Assembly: GCF_013820765.1 (NCBI RefSeq)
Contig: NZ_JABJVM010000014.1
Coordinates: 1-64,000, forward strand
Source: Paenilisteria rustica
Lineage (GTDB): Bacteria > Bacillota > Bacilli > Lactobacillales > Listeriaceae
Length of the DNA stretch: 64,000 nt
Reading direction: 5' to 3'
Under the pieces are notes generated by a model. The model saw only the letters and a program-made list of their open reading frames with translations, had not been told where the DNA came from and did not search any database. Shown piece by piece: positions 63,411 through 64,000 of the stretch. Position 1 is the first letter of the stretch, and each line of letters starts with the position of its first letter. A program made the translations under genes and the position numbers.

Positions 63411-64000
63411 TTATATACTTTCTAAATACCCAGTCAAAACGTCAATCGCGAATGGAATTGCCGCTTCGTCTGGATTTAATTTCGAATGATGCAAGCTATA
63501 TTCTGAATCAACGCCGAGCCAGAACATGAAGCCTGGAATTTTTTCAAGGAAGTAGCCGAAGTCCTCGCCTGTCATTGCTTCTTTACACGCGACATAGCTT
63601 TCTGGATGATTTTTTTGTAGGTAGTCAATGAACTTGAGCGTTTCGGTTTCGTCATTATCTACCTCGACGTAATCAGAACCTGGGATAAAGTTCACCTCGC
63701 ATTGGTAGGCTTCTTCCCAACCTTTTGCAAGTTGCTTGAGCCGCGTCCACACGATTTCCATTGTTTCCTTAGAAAGTGTACGAATTGTGCCGTCTAAATA
63801 GGCTTCTTCGGCGATAACATTCTGCACTTCACCGCCTCGGATTTGGCCGATTGTAATAACCGCCGCGTCTAATGGATCGATATTACGGCTGATAATCGTC
63901 TGCATCTGGCCGACAAAAGCGCTCGCTGCCACGACCATGTCATTCGCCAAGTGAGGATATGCCGCGTGCCCGCCTTTTCCTTTGAACGAAATGAATAACT
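63411..64000 (-). CDS. M20 family amidohydrolase, probable N-acetyldiaminopimelate deacetylase (partial)
   Basis: 196 residues visible; the 5' end lies beyond the window (the frame is open at 64000 and reads [16 protein letters not shown]). The dimerisation domain begins with GGHAAYPH, and the second metal-binding half has [23 protein letters not shown] and [10 protein letters not shown]. The position next to mscS matches the lysine-pathway N-acetyl-LL-diaminopimelate deacetylase (YkuR-like) rather than a general hippuricase; that assignment is by synteny. A 51-base fragment of this gene is repeated at 59747. Confidence 0.85.
   Translation of the reverse strand, partial: LFISFKGKGGHAAYPHLANDMVVAASAFVGQMQTIISRNIDPLDAAVITIGQIRGGEVQNVIAEEAYLDGTIRTLSKETMEIVWTRLKQLAKGWEEAYQCEVNFIPGSDYVEVDNDETETLKFIDYLQKNHPESYVACKEAMTGEDFGYFLEKIPGFMFWLGVDSEYSLHHSKLNPDEAAIPFAIDVLTGYLESI

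Overview
This 64 kb window is a piece of a low-to-medium G+C Firmicute chromosome. It most likely comes from Listeriaceae, from a nitrate-reducing Listeria outside the L. monocytogenes group. The basis is gene order: a PTS EIIA(Glc)-like gene, cutC, cvfB, liaFSR and a ktrC-type gene in a row, with mscS and an M20 deacetylase next to EIIA and an rpoY-rnjA pair nearby. That order is what I recall around lmo1012-lmo1028. The large secreted proteins built from Cry1Ac-D-VI-like helical hairpins and short Ig-like domains also fit Listeria. No rRNA, tRNA, CRISPR array, IS element or integrase was seen.

Layout. (1) 0.2-5.4 kb, minus: a giant secreted repeat protein. (2) 5.7-21 kb: a molybdenum and nitrate respiration island. 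On the minus strand are modA-moeA-mobB-moaE-moaD-moaC-moaA, then narK and narGHJI. On the plus strand, diverging from narG, are modB-modC-mobA and a DUF817 membrane protein. Molybdate is imported by ModABC, converted by Moa/Moe/Mob proteins to the guanine dinucleotide cofactor, and inserted with NarJ help into NarG; NarK moves nitrate and nitrite. (3) 21.8-26.7 kb: a small accessory island flanked by two identical 39-bp terminator-like hairpins. It holds remnants of a toxin/immunity pair, an Imm6-type immunity gene, a polymorphic toxin with a pre-toxin TG module and a C-terminal deaminase-like domain, a ketopantoate-reductase-like gene, and a divergent TetR gene with no ATG/GTG/TTG start. (4) 26.7-33.6 kb: small envelope genes, a PqqD-like protein, an OPT transporter, two tandem type I toxin-antitoxin loci (35-residue holin-like toxins with antisense RNAs), PadR plus an FtsW-like protein, and a HAD phosphatase. 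(5) 33.7-56 kb: mostly conserved core (rpoY-rnjA, LPXTG nucleotidase, GH38 mannosidase, nanE, LCP protein, two WxL proteins, DUF389, FUSC pair, ktrC, liaRSF, cvfB, cutC, EIIA). (6) 56.4-62.4 kb, plus: two tandem paralogues of the giant secreted protein, then mscS and a truncated-by-window M20 deacetylase.

The most notable things are these. The three modular surface-protein paralogues sit as inverted repeats at both ends of the window, with a scar between the tandem pair containing debris of a lost copy and of the M20 gene. There are two tandem type I TA loci plus a third solitary antitoxin-like RNA upstream of modB. A deaminase toxin island lies between perfect direct repeats. A TetR gene appears to start at AUA. 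A membrane protein carries a clear 5' frameshift.
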